A DNA stretch of 64,000 nt from Streptomyces sp. NBC_01549 (lineage in GTDB: Bacteria; Actinomycetota; Actinomycetes; Streptomycetales; Streptomycetaceae). A model generated the notes under the pieces. The model saw only the letters and a program-made list of their open reading frames with translations. It was not told the origin of the DNA and did no database searches. A program made the translations under genes and the position numbers. Shown here one piece after another: positions 27,167-37,100 of the stretch (position 1 is its first letter; every line of letters starts with the position of its first letter). The stretch is from contig NZ_JAPEPW010000003.1 in NCBI RefSeq assembly GCF_026339955.1, positions 62,001 to 126,000 on the forward strand, read 5' to 3'.

Positions 27167-27556
27167 CTATTTCTTCGAGACCATTGAAATCCCACCTGCC
27201 GCAAGGGTGAACATTCCGGCCAGCGCCTTTCGGACATCTGGGTCTCGATCGAGTCGCTCCAGCGATTCAAACCTTGCCGGATCAAGATCGATCGTGGCAA
27301 CTCCGCCAGCCGATCCATCATCCGCAGTCGAGAACAGGAGAAGACATCGGTAGGCCCGAATAATCCCCCCTCTCTCTTCACGCATCAGTGACTGAAGGAC
27401 GACGCTTCCTTCCTTGACCTGGCTGCGGAGTGCGTTCGCCGAGGACCACCGAGTTGCCCAGCCTCGCCCCTCCGCCTCCAATTGGATCGCAAGTAGCGTC
27501 TCGAAGCTGATCTGACAAACGCGGAAGTCAGGGTCGGTCGAGTGGATTAGCGGCAT
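27167..27556 (-). CDS. putative immunity protein of the Rhs toxin
   Basis: 129 residues, starting 6 nt after the Rhs stop codon on the same strand. Begins MPLIHSTDPDFRVCQISFET and ends with a hydrophobic Ala/Gly segment (GMFTLAAGGISMVSKK). No known immunity family recognised; the role is inferred from position directly behind the toxin tip. Confidence 0.65.
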   Translation of the reverse strand: MPLIHSTDPDFRVCQISFETLLAIQLEAEGRGWATRWSSANALRSQVKEGSVVLQSLMREERGGIIRAYRCLLLFSTADDGSAGGVATIDLDPARFESLERLDRDPDVRKALAGMFTLAAGGISMVSKK

Positions 27557-27562
27557 CAGGCA

Positions 27563-30500
27563 CTACTCCCCATCATAGACGTCAATGCGGATTGGTGTAT
27601 CTGGGTCGATACGCCCGTCCTTGATCCTCGCCACAAGTTCGTCCTTGCGGTGGTGACCTCCCAGAATAGTTCCTTCACGTGAGACGAGAATTCCGTCTCC
27701 TTCCCCAGATTTATTGATTCCGTCCAGGAGTTCCTCATTACTTAGTTCCTCGTGATACCATTGCGACGCCGGATCCCGGGTCTTCTGCCCATCGGTATAT
27801 TTACCGATGTCGCCAGCCTTCTCCTCTCTGAGCGCCTTGCCCAGTCCGTCGTTGATGCGTCCGATGCCGTCCTTCGCGCCGGTGGCGCCGGCGCTGGCAA
27901 CGGACAGGCCGCCCGCGATTGCGAACGCGCCGGCGATGCAGCCGACACCGGTGAGGCAGAGACCCACACCGCCAATGACACCGTCTGCGCCGGCGTTTGT
28001 GAGCACGACGCTGACTACGGTTTCCAAGGCGCCCCACCCGATCTCGGGGTGGGACAAGATGGCGGAGCCGTAGTCTTTGACCTTTGACAGCCAGCCCCAC
28101 CCGTGGTTCCCGCTCTTCTTCGCGGGGATGGGATCTGGGCCCTTTTTGAAGGTGACCTTGGCCGTTGTGCTGTTCTGGGTCTGGGTGACTACCGCGGTGA
28201 AAGTTCCCGCTGTGCCCCCCACTGTGCCCTTGCTCGTGTAGGTCTTGGTGTAGCTCCAGTCCCAGCCGTCCCTGCTCTTGGTCCAGGTCTCGGTACCACC
28301 GTTGCAGGAGCTCGAGGCACCACCACACATGCCGTCGGGGCGGAGGCCGGTGGGGTCGGCGAGGGTGACGGGGGTGTTGTTGGCGTAGGCGTAGCCGTTG
28401 AGGGATTCGTGGTCGCCGGGGGCGAGGACGGGGTCGACGGAGAGGAAGCGTCCGGTTGCCGGGTCGTACTCGCGGGCGCCCACGTGGGTGAGGCCGGTAT
28501 CGGCGTCGGCGGGTTTGCCGAGGAAGCCCTTGTCGTCGGGCCAGGCCGACGGCGCCGCAACGCGGGTTTCCCCGAAGGGCTTGGTATAGCGGCGGGTGAT
28601 GGCCTGGGTGGTGGGGTCCACCGTCATCGAGGCGGTGCCGTGGTGGTCGTCGACCATCCAGTTCAGGCCGGTCTCGGTGCGGACGGCGGTGGCGCCGCCG
28701 GCCGCGTAGTAGCGCTGGGCGCTGAACTTCTTGGCGGCGGTGTCGTAGTGGAGTTCCTGGCCGGCCAGGTAGAGGACGGTCTGGTCGGGGCCGCGGCGGA
28801 TCAGGAGGTCGCCGCCTGCGTCGTAGAGGTAGTCGGTGGTCTTGGTGTCTTCGGTGAGGCGGGTGAGTTCTCCTTCGATGTCCCAGGTGAGGCTCTGTGC
28901 GGTGCCGGTGGGGTCGTAGCGCTGGGTGGTGTTGCCCTGTTCGTCGTAGGTGTACGACTTCGCCGTGCCGCCGTTGACCGTGAGCGAGGTCATGGTGTGG
29001 GGCTGGCCGGCGCCGTTGGCGTTCACAGTGGGGTAGCCGTAGGCGGTGGTCGTGTTACCCGTGGTCTTGTGCTCGATCTGGGTGTCGCGCAGGCCGCCGG
29101 GCTTGTAGGTCCAGCTGGTCCAGTACGGGGCCGGTCCGCCGAGCGCGGACGCCGAGCGTGTGGTGGCGCAGTCGTTGGAGGTCGGGGTCCAGGCTTCGGT
29201 CAGGCGGCGGTAGCCGTCGTAGGCGAAGCACTGGGTGTCCTTGCCGGCCGCGTTGTCCGTGACCGACTTGACGTTGCCGGTGGTGTCGTAGGCGTAGTCG
29301 ACGTCGTTGGTGTAGCCGGTGTTGGTCTGGTCGACGGTGTGGGTGTTGGCCAGGCGGCGGGTGCCGTCCTCGTAGCGGTTGAGGATCTGGAGTTGCTTGG
29401 CACCGGTGGAGGTGCCCAGACGGGTCTCCTCGATCTCGCCGTACGGGGAGTAGCCGATGTTCTGGACGTATCCGGTCATGCCGTTGGTGCCGGTGAGCAT
29501 GCCGAGGTCGTTGTAGCTGTTGGCGACGGTCTCGGCGGGCAGGCCGGCCACCGCGGGCATCGACGTGGACTGGACGGTCCCGTCGATGTTGTAGACGGTG
29601 GAGGTGGTGAAGGTCTGCGGCGCGCCGCCGTCGGCGACCAGGGGGTCGCTGGCGGCGATGACGGTCTTGGTGCCCTTGGGGCGGCCGAGGCTGTCGTAGC
29701 CGGTGGCGACCTGGGAGTAGATCTTGCCGGTGGTGCCGCCGACGTAGCGGATGGCCGCGGTCGGCTGCCCCTTGGCGAGGGAGTCGTAGGTGTACTTGGT
29801 CAGCTGGTGGGCGTTGTCCTTCGTGCCGTCCCAGGTGCCGATCGTGCGGCCGAGCGCGTCGTAGTCGGTGATCAGTGTGCGGGTGACCTGGTTGAGGGTC
29901 GTGGTGGTGGTCAGCGGCTGGTCGGCGTCGTTGTAGGTGGTGGTGACGGTGCCCTTGTCGGGGTCGGTGGAGGTGGTCTTGCGGCCGCGCAGGTCGTAGC
30001 CGTACGACCAGACGGCGTTGTCCGGGCCCGTCATCTTCGTCAGCCGGCCGGCAGGGTCTTGCTCGTAGAGAGTGCGGGTGTAGTCGCTGCCGGTCGGGAC
30101 GGGGCCGCCGTACTCACGGCGCTCTATGAGCCTGCCGCGGGCGTCGGCGATGCTGAGGGTGCCGGTGCCGCCCGCGGCGGCGGTGACGGCGGTGCGGTCG
30201 CCCTGGTAGTCGGTCTTGGTGCGCCACTTCTCCTGGTCGTAGACCCGGAAGATCGAGTCCGTGGCCCGGCCGGCGCCGTCGTAGACCGTTTCGGTGGAGG
30301 CGGGGACGGAACCGGGGAAGGTGTTGGCCAGGGTGCCCGAGGGCGCGTTGTTGTCGTGCACCTGCGCGTTGGAGATGTAGGGCAGGCCGCGGTCGTCGTA
30401 GAGGGTCTCGGAGATCACCCTGCCGCCGTTCGGCGCGGGGACCTGCTTCTGGCGGGACCGCAGCAGGCCGTCAAAGATCTCGTAGGAGCTGTTGTAGGTC

Positions 30501-33500
30501 TTGCCGTCGGCCTTGAGGGCGTCGGTGCGGACCCAGGTCTCCTTGTCGTTGTTGATGCTGTAGGCGTAGACGATGCTGGCGGCGTCGCCGAGCGTGTGGG
30601 AGCGGTTCGGCTTCCAGACCGACCGCAGGCGGCCGAGCGCGTCGAAGGACCACTCGGTGATGTTGCCGTTGGCATCGGTGGTCTTGGTGGCCGTGCCCCA
30701 GGCCGGGTCCACCTCGGTGGTAGAGGTATAGAGGAGGGGGTCCTGAGTGGTTTTCGTTGTCAGCGGGCCATAGCCGGTGTCGTCGGGGACGTAGGTGGTC
30801 TTGACCGTATTGTTGAGGGCGTTGGTCTCGGTGAGCGCCCTGCCCAGCTTGTCGTAGGTGGAGGCGGAGACCTGCTGGTAGACGGGGCTCTTGTCCACCG
30901 GGTTGTAGCTGGCGACACGGTAGGTGGCGGTGATGTCGCCCTTGGTGGGCGCCACGCCGACCGCCTGGCCGTCGTAGGCCGTGGTGACGTCGGAGACGAC
31001 CTTGTCGGGAACCGCTGGCGTGGTCGCACAGGAGACGGAGTAGACCTCGACACGGCTGACCTTGGCCACCAGCCAGTCCGTCGTGTTGCGCACGTACGTC
31101 ATGCGCTTGCAGGTCTCGTCATCGGTTTTGGTGGCATCCCCGCTGTCCTCGACGGTGATCGGCATGCCGTACGTGGTGTCGTACGTAGTCGTCTGCTTGA
31201 CCGTGCGGGTGCCGGTGGAGGTCTTGGTGCGAGTGGCGGCCTCACCGGCCTGGACGATCCAGGACTCGGTGGTGCCCCAGCTGTAGGCGTGGCTTCCGCT
31301 CTTGTGGGACCAGGGGGTGTTGATGGTGCCGCTGATCTCGTCGGTGGCGTTGTAGGCGATGGTCTCGCGGACGAAGCCGGCGTACTGGCGGGAGTCGTCG
31401 ATGGCGGTGCCGGTGGAGTCGGTGACCGTCGCCACCCGGGCGGTGCCGTCGAGTTCCTTCTCGCCGTTCAGGCCGCGCATGTAGAGAGTGGACTTCTTGG
31501 AGCGCGGGCCCTCGGAGTCGCCGGCGGTCTCCACGACCTTGCCGTAGCCGCGCCATTGCGACCAGGTGCGGTTGGAGGTCTTGGTCAGGCCCTCGTCGTC
31601 GGAGTAGGCCCAGCCGGCGCCGCCCTGGTAGTCGTAGTACGTCTCGCCGGTGTCGCCGTGGCCGTAGGGGTCGTCCTGGAAGACGGAGGTGACCACGTAC
31701 TTGTGGAACCAGTCGGTGACCGGGGTCGCCCCGGACTGGGACCACTTGACCGGGAAGCAGCGGCGGGTGTTCTTGTCGATGTCCGCCGGCATGCTGGTGC
31801 CCCAGATGCAGTCGGGGTCGGAGTAGTTGGCGGTGAGGGTCGAGCCGGTCTCGGACTTGATGGTGCGCACGCGCCACTTGATGTAGCGCAGGGTGTCCGG
31901 GCCGCTGCCCTCGACGTGGTTGGACAGCTGGATGCCGCCGAAGACGACCGCCGGTGTGGCTGCCGCGGTGGTGTTGGCCTTGCCGGTGTTCTGGATGGAC
32001 TTCAGCCACAGGCTCGCCGAGGAGGCATCACCCGTGTCGGGGAAGTCCTGCTCCAGGTGCCAGGTGTCCACGTCCCGGCGGGTGGTGCCGGTGCCGGTCC
32101 ACACCGAAGTGGTGACGTCGGTGAGGCGCTTGCGGGTGAAGAAGGACGGGCCGATCTGGGTGGTGCACTTGGTGCTGGCCGCGCAGATCATGTCGAAGGG
32201 CACATCGGGCCAGTTGGCCTTGGTGGCCGAGGTCAGGCTGGAGCAGCCGCCCGAGGTGACGCAGCGCTCGGCGTAGGTGAAGCTGACCTGCTGGGCGGCG
32301 GGCTTGGAGTAGATCAGGTCGCTGCGCAGGCCGTAGTCGATGCGGTCGAGGTAGCCGCCGCGGGTGTAGGCGGTGCCGTTGACGGTGGTGTCGGCGTTCT
32401 TGGAGTAGTAGTTCGTCTCCGGGGTGTACCAGTAGGTGGAGGCGTTGCCGTGGGTGTCCACGACGTAGTCCAGGTTCCAGCGCCAGGCCTGGTTGCAGGA
32501 GGAGTCGGCGAAGCCGGTGGACTTGTAGCAGGGCTCGCCTGAGTCGTCGCCGAAGACCGGGGCGGTCCGCACGGAGTTGGTGACCGGGTCGTCGTCGGTG
32601 GTGGCGGTGGTGCCCTTGTCGCTCCAGCCGGGCAGCCGTTGCTTGCCGAAGACGTACTGGGTGCCGGAGGTGTCCGTGACCTTCCAGTACTCGGTGTTGT
32701 CATCGCCGTTGCCGGTGGCGCCGGTGAGGTGCTCGACGCGGGTGCCGTCGTCGTTCTTCAGCTTCCAGGTGCCGCCGGACGCCTGGGACAGGGCGGCGGT
32801 GTCGCAGGCCGCCTTGTCGGTGCAGGTGTTGACCAGCTCGACGGCTTTGCCGTTGAGGACCAGGGTGGCGTTGGCGTACTTCCAGCACAGGTCGCCCTTG
32901 CCGGACTGGCCGTCGTCCTTACAGTCGGCGTACTTGCGCTCGATGTAGGACTCAGTGATCGAGAAGCCTTCGCCGATCACGGAGGTCTGGCTGTTCTCCC
33001 CGGCCGTGCGGCCGTCCACCGAGGCGGAGTTGTAGGAGATCGACAGATTCGGGGACGGGCCAGCGGTCGCGGGGGGAACGCGCAGCGGGTAGTTCCAGGT
33101 GAAGTCACCCGTGCTGCCGCCGGCCTCCCAGGTCGCGGTCGGGGACAGCGAGGTGGCGCCGTAGTCGCCTCCGCCGCCCGAACTCGCGGCGGCCGCCGCC
33201 AACAGCACCGGGGTGCCGGTGGTGAGGGCGCGGGCGGAGAGTGTGCCGGTCAGGGTCTGGGAATCCGCGTCGTTGTCCGCGCCCGCCACCGGGGTCTGGG
33301 TGCGGCAGGACTTCTTCTCCGGGGTGGTCAGCGCACACGCCGGGAGTGTCACCAGGCGCAGCCGGGGGCCGAAGTTGCCGCCGTAGACATCGTTGAAGGA
33401 GGAGTAGTCCAGAGAAAGGCGGAGCCGGTCGGTGTCGCCGGTGGACTTCTTGGCGGCACCGGCCGGGTCGACGGTGAGCAGGACGCCGTTGACGCCCGCC

Positions 33501-34045
33501 TTCTTCGCGGCCGACTGGGCGTGGACGCTGAGCGCCACCTTCTCAGCCGGACCGGTGGCCTTCGCCGCCGTCTTCTTCTTCGCCGTCCTGGGTGCCGGGG
33601 CGGCGGGCTGCTGGGCCAGCTCCACGCCGAGCCCGCCGACGGTGACAGCGGCCTCGCCGGTCGCCGCGACCTTGAGCGTGGTCTTCCCGGCCTTGGGCCA
33701 GGCGGCCTTCTTGAGCCGGTCACGTGTCTCGCGGGACGCGGGGGCGGCCTTGTCCTTCGGGGCCTTGGACGTGCCTGGCTTGAGCACGCCCACCTTGTCG
33801 ATCTTTGCGTCAGGCCGGTCCTCCAACTTCTTGCGGGCCGCCGCGGACTGGGCCTGGGCAGTGAAGTCGTAGCCGGAAGGAACCACGACTTGTGGAAGAA
33901 GGGTTAAAGAGACGACCAGTGCGCCACGGCCGAGCCAGCGGCGTATGACCGCCCCTGGCAAGCGTGGGCGGAAAGGTGATGAAGACACGGTATTATCCCG
34001 GTTCTCGGAAATGGGCAGGAAGCGCTCGGGTGACGGCGTCGGCAC
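27563..34045 (-). CDS. secreted Rhs/YD-repeat polymorphic toxin with ParB-like tip
   Basis: 2160 residues. N-terminal basic stretch and hydrophobic signal/anchor (RWLGRGALVVSLTLLPQVVV, about residues 36-55); a GTG at about residue 20 is an alternative start. A long region of YD repeats follows (YDALGR, YDSLGRP, YDLRGRK types, mainly residues 1100-1800). The Rhs core is at about 1815-1900 (PFGETR, GAREYDPATGRFLSVDP, NGYAYANNTPVTLADPTG), then the junction motif TFKKGPDP at about 1962 and a Gly/Ala hydrophobic stretch. The last 80 residues hold GILVSREGTILGGHHRKDEL, resembling the ParB/sulfiredoxin fold (GGHHR). A nuclease-like activity is therefore inferred. Immunity gene follows directly. Confidence 0.85.
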   Translation of the reverse strand: MPTPSPERFLPISENRDNTVSSSPFRPRLPGAVIRRWLGRGALVVSLTLLPQVVVPSGYDFTAQAQSAAARKKLEDRPDAKIDKVGVLKPGTSKAPKDKAAPASRETRDRLKKAAWPKAGKTTLKVAATGEAAVTVGGLGVELAQQPAAPAPRTAKKKTAAKATGPAEKVALSVHAQSAAKKAGVNGVLLTVDPAGAAKKSTGDTDRLRLSLDYSSFNDVYGGNFGPRLRLVTLPACALTTPEKKSCRTQTPVAGADNDADSQTLTGTLSARALTTGTPVLLAAAAASSGGGGDYGATSLSPTATWEAGGSTGDFTWNYPLRVPPATAGPSPNLSISYNSASVDGRTAGENSQTSVIGEGFSITESYIERKYADCKDDGQSGKGDLCWKYANATLVLNGKAVELVNTCTDKAACDTAALSQASGGTWKLKNDDGTRVEHLTGATGNGDDNTEYWKVTDTSGTQYVFGKQRLPGWSDKGTTATTDDDPVTNSVRTAPVFGDDSGEPCYKSTGFADSSCNQAWRWNLDYVVDTHGNASTYWYTPETNYYSKNADTTVNGTAYTRGGYLDRIDYGLRSDLIYSKPAAQQVSFTYAERCVTSGGCSSLTSATKANWPDVPFDMICAASTKCTTQIGPSFFTRKRLTDVTTSVWTGTGTTRRDVDTWHLEQDFPDTGDASSASLWLKSIQNTGKANTTAAATPAVVFGGIQLSNHVEGSGPDTLRYIKWRVRTIKSETGSTLTANYSDPDCIWGTSMPADIDKNTRRCFPVKWSQSGATPVTDWFHKYVVTSVFQDDPYGHGDTGETYYDYQGGAGWAYSDDEGLTKTSNRTWSQWRGYGKVVETAGDSEGPRSKKSTLYMRGLNGEKELDGTARVATVTDSTGTAIDDSRQYAGFVRETIAYNATDEISGTINTPWSHKSGSHAYSWGTTESWIVQAGEAATRTKTSTGTRTVKQTTTYDTTYGMPITVEDSGDATKTDDETCKRMTYVRNTTDWLVAKVSRVEVYSVSCATTPAVPDKVVSDVTTAYDGQAVGVAPTKGDITATYRVASYNPVDKSPVYQQVSASTYDKLGRALTETNALNNTVKTTYVPDDTGYGPLTTKTTQDPLLYTSTTEVDPAWGTATKTTDANGNITEWSFDALGRLRSVWKPNRSHTLGDAASIVYAYSINNDKETWVRTDALKADGKTYNSSYEIFDGLLRSRQKQVPAPNGGRVISETLYDDRGLPYISNAQVHDNNAPSGTLANTFPGSVPASTETVYDGAGRATDSIFRVYDQEKWRTKTDYQGDRTAVTAAAGGTGTLSIADARGRLIERREYGGPVPTGSDYTRTLYEQDPAGRLTKMTGPDNAVWSYGYDLRGRKTTSTDPDKGTVTTTYNDADQPLTTTTTLNQVTRTLITDYDALGRTIGTWDGTKDNAHQLTKYTYDSLAKGQPTAAIRYVGGTTGKIYSQVATGYDSLGRPKGTKTVIAASDPLVADGGAPQTFTTSTVYNIDGTVQSTSMPAVAGLPAETVANSYNDLGMLTGTNGMTGYVQNIGYSPYGEIEETRLGTSTGAKQLQILNRYEDGTRRLANTHTVDQTNTGYTNDVDYAYDTTGNVKSVTDNAAGKDTQCFAYDGYRRLTEAWTPTSNDCATTRSASALGGPAPYWTSWTYKPGGLRDTQIEHKTTGNTTTAYGYPTVNANGAGQPHTMTSLTVNGGTAKSYTYDEQGNTTQRYDPTGTAQSLTWDIEGELTRLTEDTKTTDYLYDAGGDLLIRRGPDQTVLYLAGQELHYDTAAKKFSAQRYYAAGGATAVRTETGLNWMVDDHHGTASMTVDPTTQAITRRYTKPFGETRVAAPSAWPDDKGFLGKPADADTGLTHVGAREYDPATGRFLSVDPVLAPGDHESLNGYAYANNTPVTLADPTGLRPDGMCGGASSSCNGGTETWTKSRDGWDWSYTKTYTSKGTVGGTAGTFTAVVTQTQNSTTAKVTFKKGPDPIPAKKSGNHGWGWLSKVKDYGSAILSHPEIGWGALETVVSVVLTNAGADGVIGGVGLCLTGVGCIAGAFAIAGGLSVASAGATGAKDGIGRINDGLGKALREEKAGDIGKYTDGQKTRDPASQWYHEELSNEELLDGINKSGEGDGILVSREGTILGGHHRKDELVARIKDGRIDPDTPIRIDVYDGE

Positions 34046-34094
34046 CCCGTAACGCTGGATCTCGGTGGCGCGTCCTCACACGCGCGCCGTGGTG

Positions 34095-34144
34095 CAAGCG
34101 GAACGGGTCAGAGCGGGTGAGGGAACCCGCGCTGACCCGTTCCG
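34095..34144 (-). terminator. terminator between LamG gene and Rhs gene
   Basis: AGCGGAACGGGTCAG-A-GCGGGT pairs with ACCCGC-G-CTGACCCGTTCCGCT: 21 pairs with one mismatch and a 6-nt loop, 3 nt after the LamG stop on the minus strand. Because only 50 nt separate it from the Rhs start, it may act as an attenuator rather than a full stop. Confidence 0.75.
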
Positions 34145-34147
34145 CTG

Positions 34148-37100
34148 CTACTGCTGTTCGGCGTTGTACCGGTTGGCGATCGTGTCGGTGGAAGTGGCTC
34201 CGGCCCAGACACGGACGCTGTCGATCGATCCGGGGAAGTAGCGCGCAGCAGCGCCGTTGATCTTCGCCCGGCCGATCTCGAACGCTCCCCCGCCCTGCCA
34301 GGGGGCTGGGTACGACACGCCGTCCTCATCGCCCATCCGGGCACTGTTCACGTAGAGCTTGAGGCCGCCGAGCTTGGAAGTGTCGAGGGCGTCGGCTGCC
34401 GCCTGGGCGTCATAGACGACCGTCAGCATGACCGGCACGCCCAGCTGGGCCGTGGGCAAGGCGTCGGACTCGCTCTCGGTCCAGGCCGCCCCGGTGCCGT
34501 CCTTGTCGGGACGGCCGAATGTCCACCGTCCCTGGGTGCTGCCGGCCGGCTGCTCGTACCAGACGCCCCAGGAGGACTGGCTCGTCCCCGACTGGCCCAA
34601 GACTTGCACCGAGTACGACTTACTGGTGTCGGCGAGCTTGGCGGGGTCCAGCGTGACCCAGGCGGTCGCGGTGAACGAACCGGAGTCGTCGACGACCGGA
34701 CCAGTGGCGCCGGCATACGCGCTGGTGCCGTTGAGGGTCATCGTCTGCTTGGTCGTGACCTCTTCGCCGATGTCCGGGTCACCGAGGGTGTACTGGGTGA
34801 GCGCGGCCCCGTTGAGGGTGAGGTTCCGGCCGAAGCCGCTGGTGTCCTTGACCGTGGTGCCGGTCGCGTTGGCCATGTCGGTGGCGTCCCACTTGGCGAC
34901 GATCGCCGGGACGGGGGCGTCGGCCGTACCGTCGCTGAGGTCCTCGTCCTCCAGCCAGGCGTCGTGGGCGACCTCGGTGTCCGCGAGAGCGCGGGACCAG
35001 ACCTTCACCTCATCGATGGTTCCGGAGAAGTACTCCTTGCCGGTCGCGGCGTGCCACAGGCGTCCGACTTGAAGGTTGCCGGGCGCCTTCCACGGGGTGG
35101 TGAAGGGGACCGGGTTGCCCTGGGGAACGCCGTTGACGTAGAGCTGGAGGGTCTGCCCGGCCGCGTCGTAGACGCCCGCCAGGTGGGTCCAAGCGTTCAG
35201 GACGGGGGGCTTGGTGCCGATCGAGCGGGTGATCGCCGGGTCGGTGACATCCGTCTGATGGCGGTTGAAGATCCAGGCGTTGTAGGCCGTGGAGTAGTAC
35301 AGCTGGAACCCGGAGGCGTTCGTGCCCGCCTGGGACAGGACGGTGTAGTTGACGTCCTTCTTCGTCAGACGCGCCCAGGCCGAGACGGTGAAGGACTTGG
35401 TGGTGTCCAGGACCGCGCCGGAGGTGGAGAGGTAGGCGCTCGTGCCGTTGAGCTTTGCCGCACCGGAGCCGCTGCGGGACAGGGTGTCCCAGGTGGCCCC
35501 CGAGGAGGTCAGCGGATGCTGGGTGGCGGTGGTGGAGTCGGTGAGGGCGTTGTCCAGGTGCCAGATCCCCGAGGGCGTTTCGGCGCCCTTCACCAGGAAG
35601 CTGTAGTAGCCGGTGAGCGAGCTGTGGCCGGCCGCGTCAAAGCCCCAGACCTGGACGGTGTTCTCACCGGCCTGGTTCGGCGGGATCGTCTGAGTGGTGG
35701 CCGTGCCCTTGGGGACCGGGATCGGGTTGGAGAGCGCGCCGCTGTTCAGCTTCCACTTGTAGCTGACGACGTCCGACTGGATGCCGGGCGTGGTGGGGTT
35801 GGTGTCCGCGGGGGTGAAGGTGAACTTGCCCGGCGTGCCCACCCCGCCCGCAGCCTCATTGGTCTCGGCCGGCTTGTAGACGCCGTCCGCGCTGGTCACC
35901 ACCGGAGGCGGCGGCGAATCGGTATCGACCCGGAAGTAGCACCAGGACGACCAGGCCGAGTCCAGCACACCAGTGACGCCCCGGTCCGTCTTGTAATACG
36001 CCTGCGTCTTGACCCGCATCTGGTAGTCCGTCTGCGCCGGCAGCACGCTGGTGGACGCATCGCGGACGGCGTTGTCGGCCACCCAGGCGGCGTCCGGCGA
36101 GGCCGCGGACCAGACGCGGCTGGAGCCGTCGGCCTTCCACACCTCGAACATGGCGCGCAGCTGGGCGTTGGAGCCGTCCGCCGACTGCACCGTGGCCAGC
36201 ATCTTCGGCTTGGTGGCGCTGGTGGCGAACGGCAGCGCGGAGGTGTTGCAGGCCCGTCCGGTGGTGCCCTGCTGGACGCCGTACGAGGTCGGCTTGTCCG
36301 GGTAGGAGATGTAGGTCACCGACAGCTTCGCGTCGTTGCGGAACCGCGCCCAGGCGGCCGCGTCGGACTCGTCGTGCGCGGTCAGCGAGAAGGTGATCTG
36401 CGCCGTCTTGTTCGCGGCGTAGGACGCGAGTGTTGTCGTCAGGTTCTCATTCGTCTCGTCCAGGTTGTCGCTGAAGCGCACCCAGTTCGCCGGCTGCGAA
36501 GGGCTGCACAGGCTGCCCCGTCCGTAGGCCACGTTCCGGTCGCCCATCAGGTCCACCCCGGTGGGGCGGGACGACCAGGTGGTGCTGGATGAGATGCCCT
36601 TGTCCACGCGGCTCAGGTCGTACCAGTGCGCATCGCAGGTGAACGTCCATGTCTGGTACACCTCCATCGTCGCGTCCAGGACCTTCTTGCCGTGGATCGA
36701 CGAGAGCGGGTACTCGAAGTACATGCGCTGCGTGTAGGGGCTGTTGGAGCAGAGGTAGCCGCCGTAGTTGGAGCAGCGCCCCACACCCTTGTCCCCGTCG
36801 AACTTCCAGTACTTGCTGCCGTTGGACGCAAGAGCCGTCCAGTCGCCCAGCGTCACGCCCTTGGTCGGCGGATCGATGTAGACCGGGAAGACGGTGTCCT
36901 CGCCGCGGAGCAGGGCCGGATCGGGCGTGATCTCCAGGGTGGTGTCGGTGACCTTGAGCGGAAGCTCGGCCGCCGCGTCACCGCTGCCGGGGCCCTCCGA
37001 AGGGCCTGGCTCGCCAGCGGCGGCGGGCAGTGGGGCCGGCTCCGTTGTCTCCGCCTCGCCCTTCGCCTCTGCCGAAGAAGCAGTAGTGCGGGCGAGTTGC

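Noticed and set aside
28103..32542. 1479-codon open frame on the + strand opposite the Rhs gene
   Set aside because: It is Gly/Val-rich antisense of the YD-repeat coding strand, caused by GC-rich third positions. The minus-strand protein has signal, YD repeats and Rhs core.
34604..36592. 662-codon + strand frame opposite the LamG gene
   Set aside because: Compositionally biased antisense frame; the minus strand has signal peptide and LamG domains.
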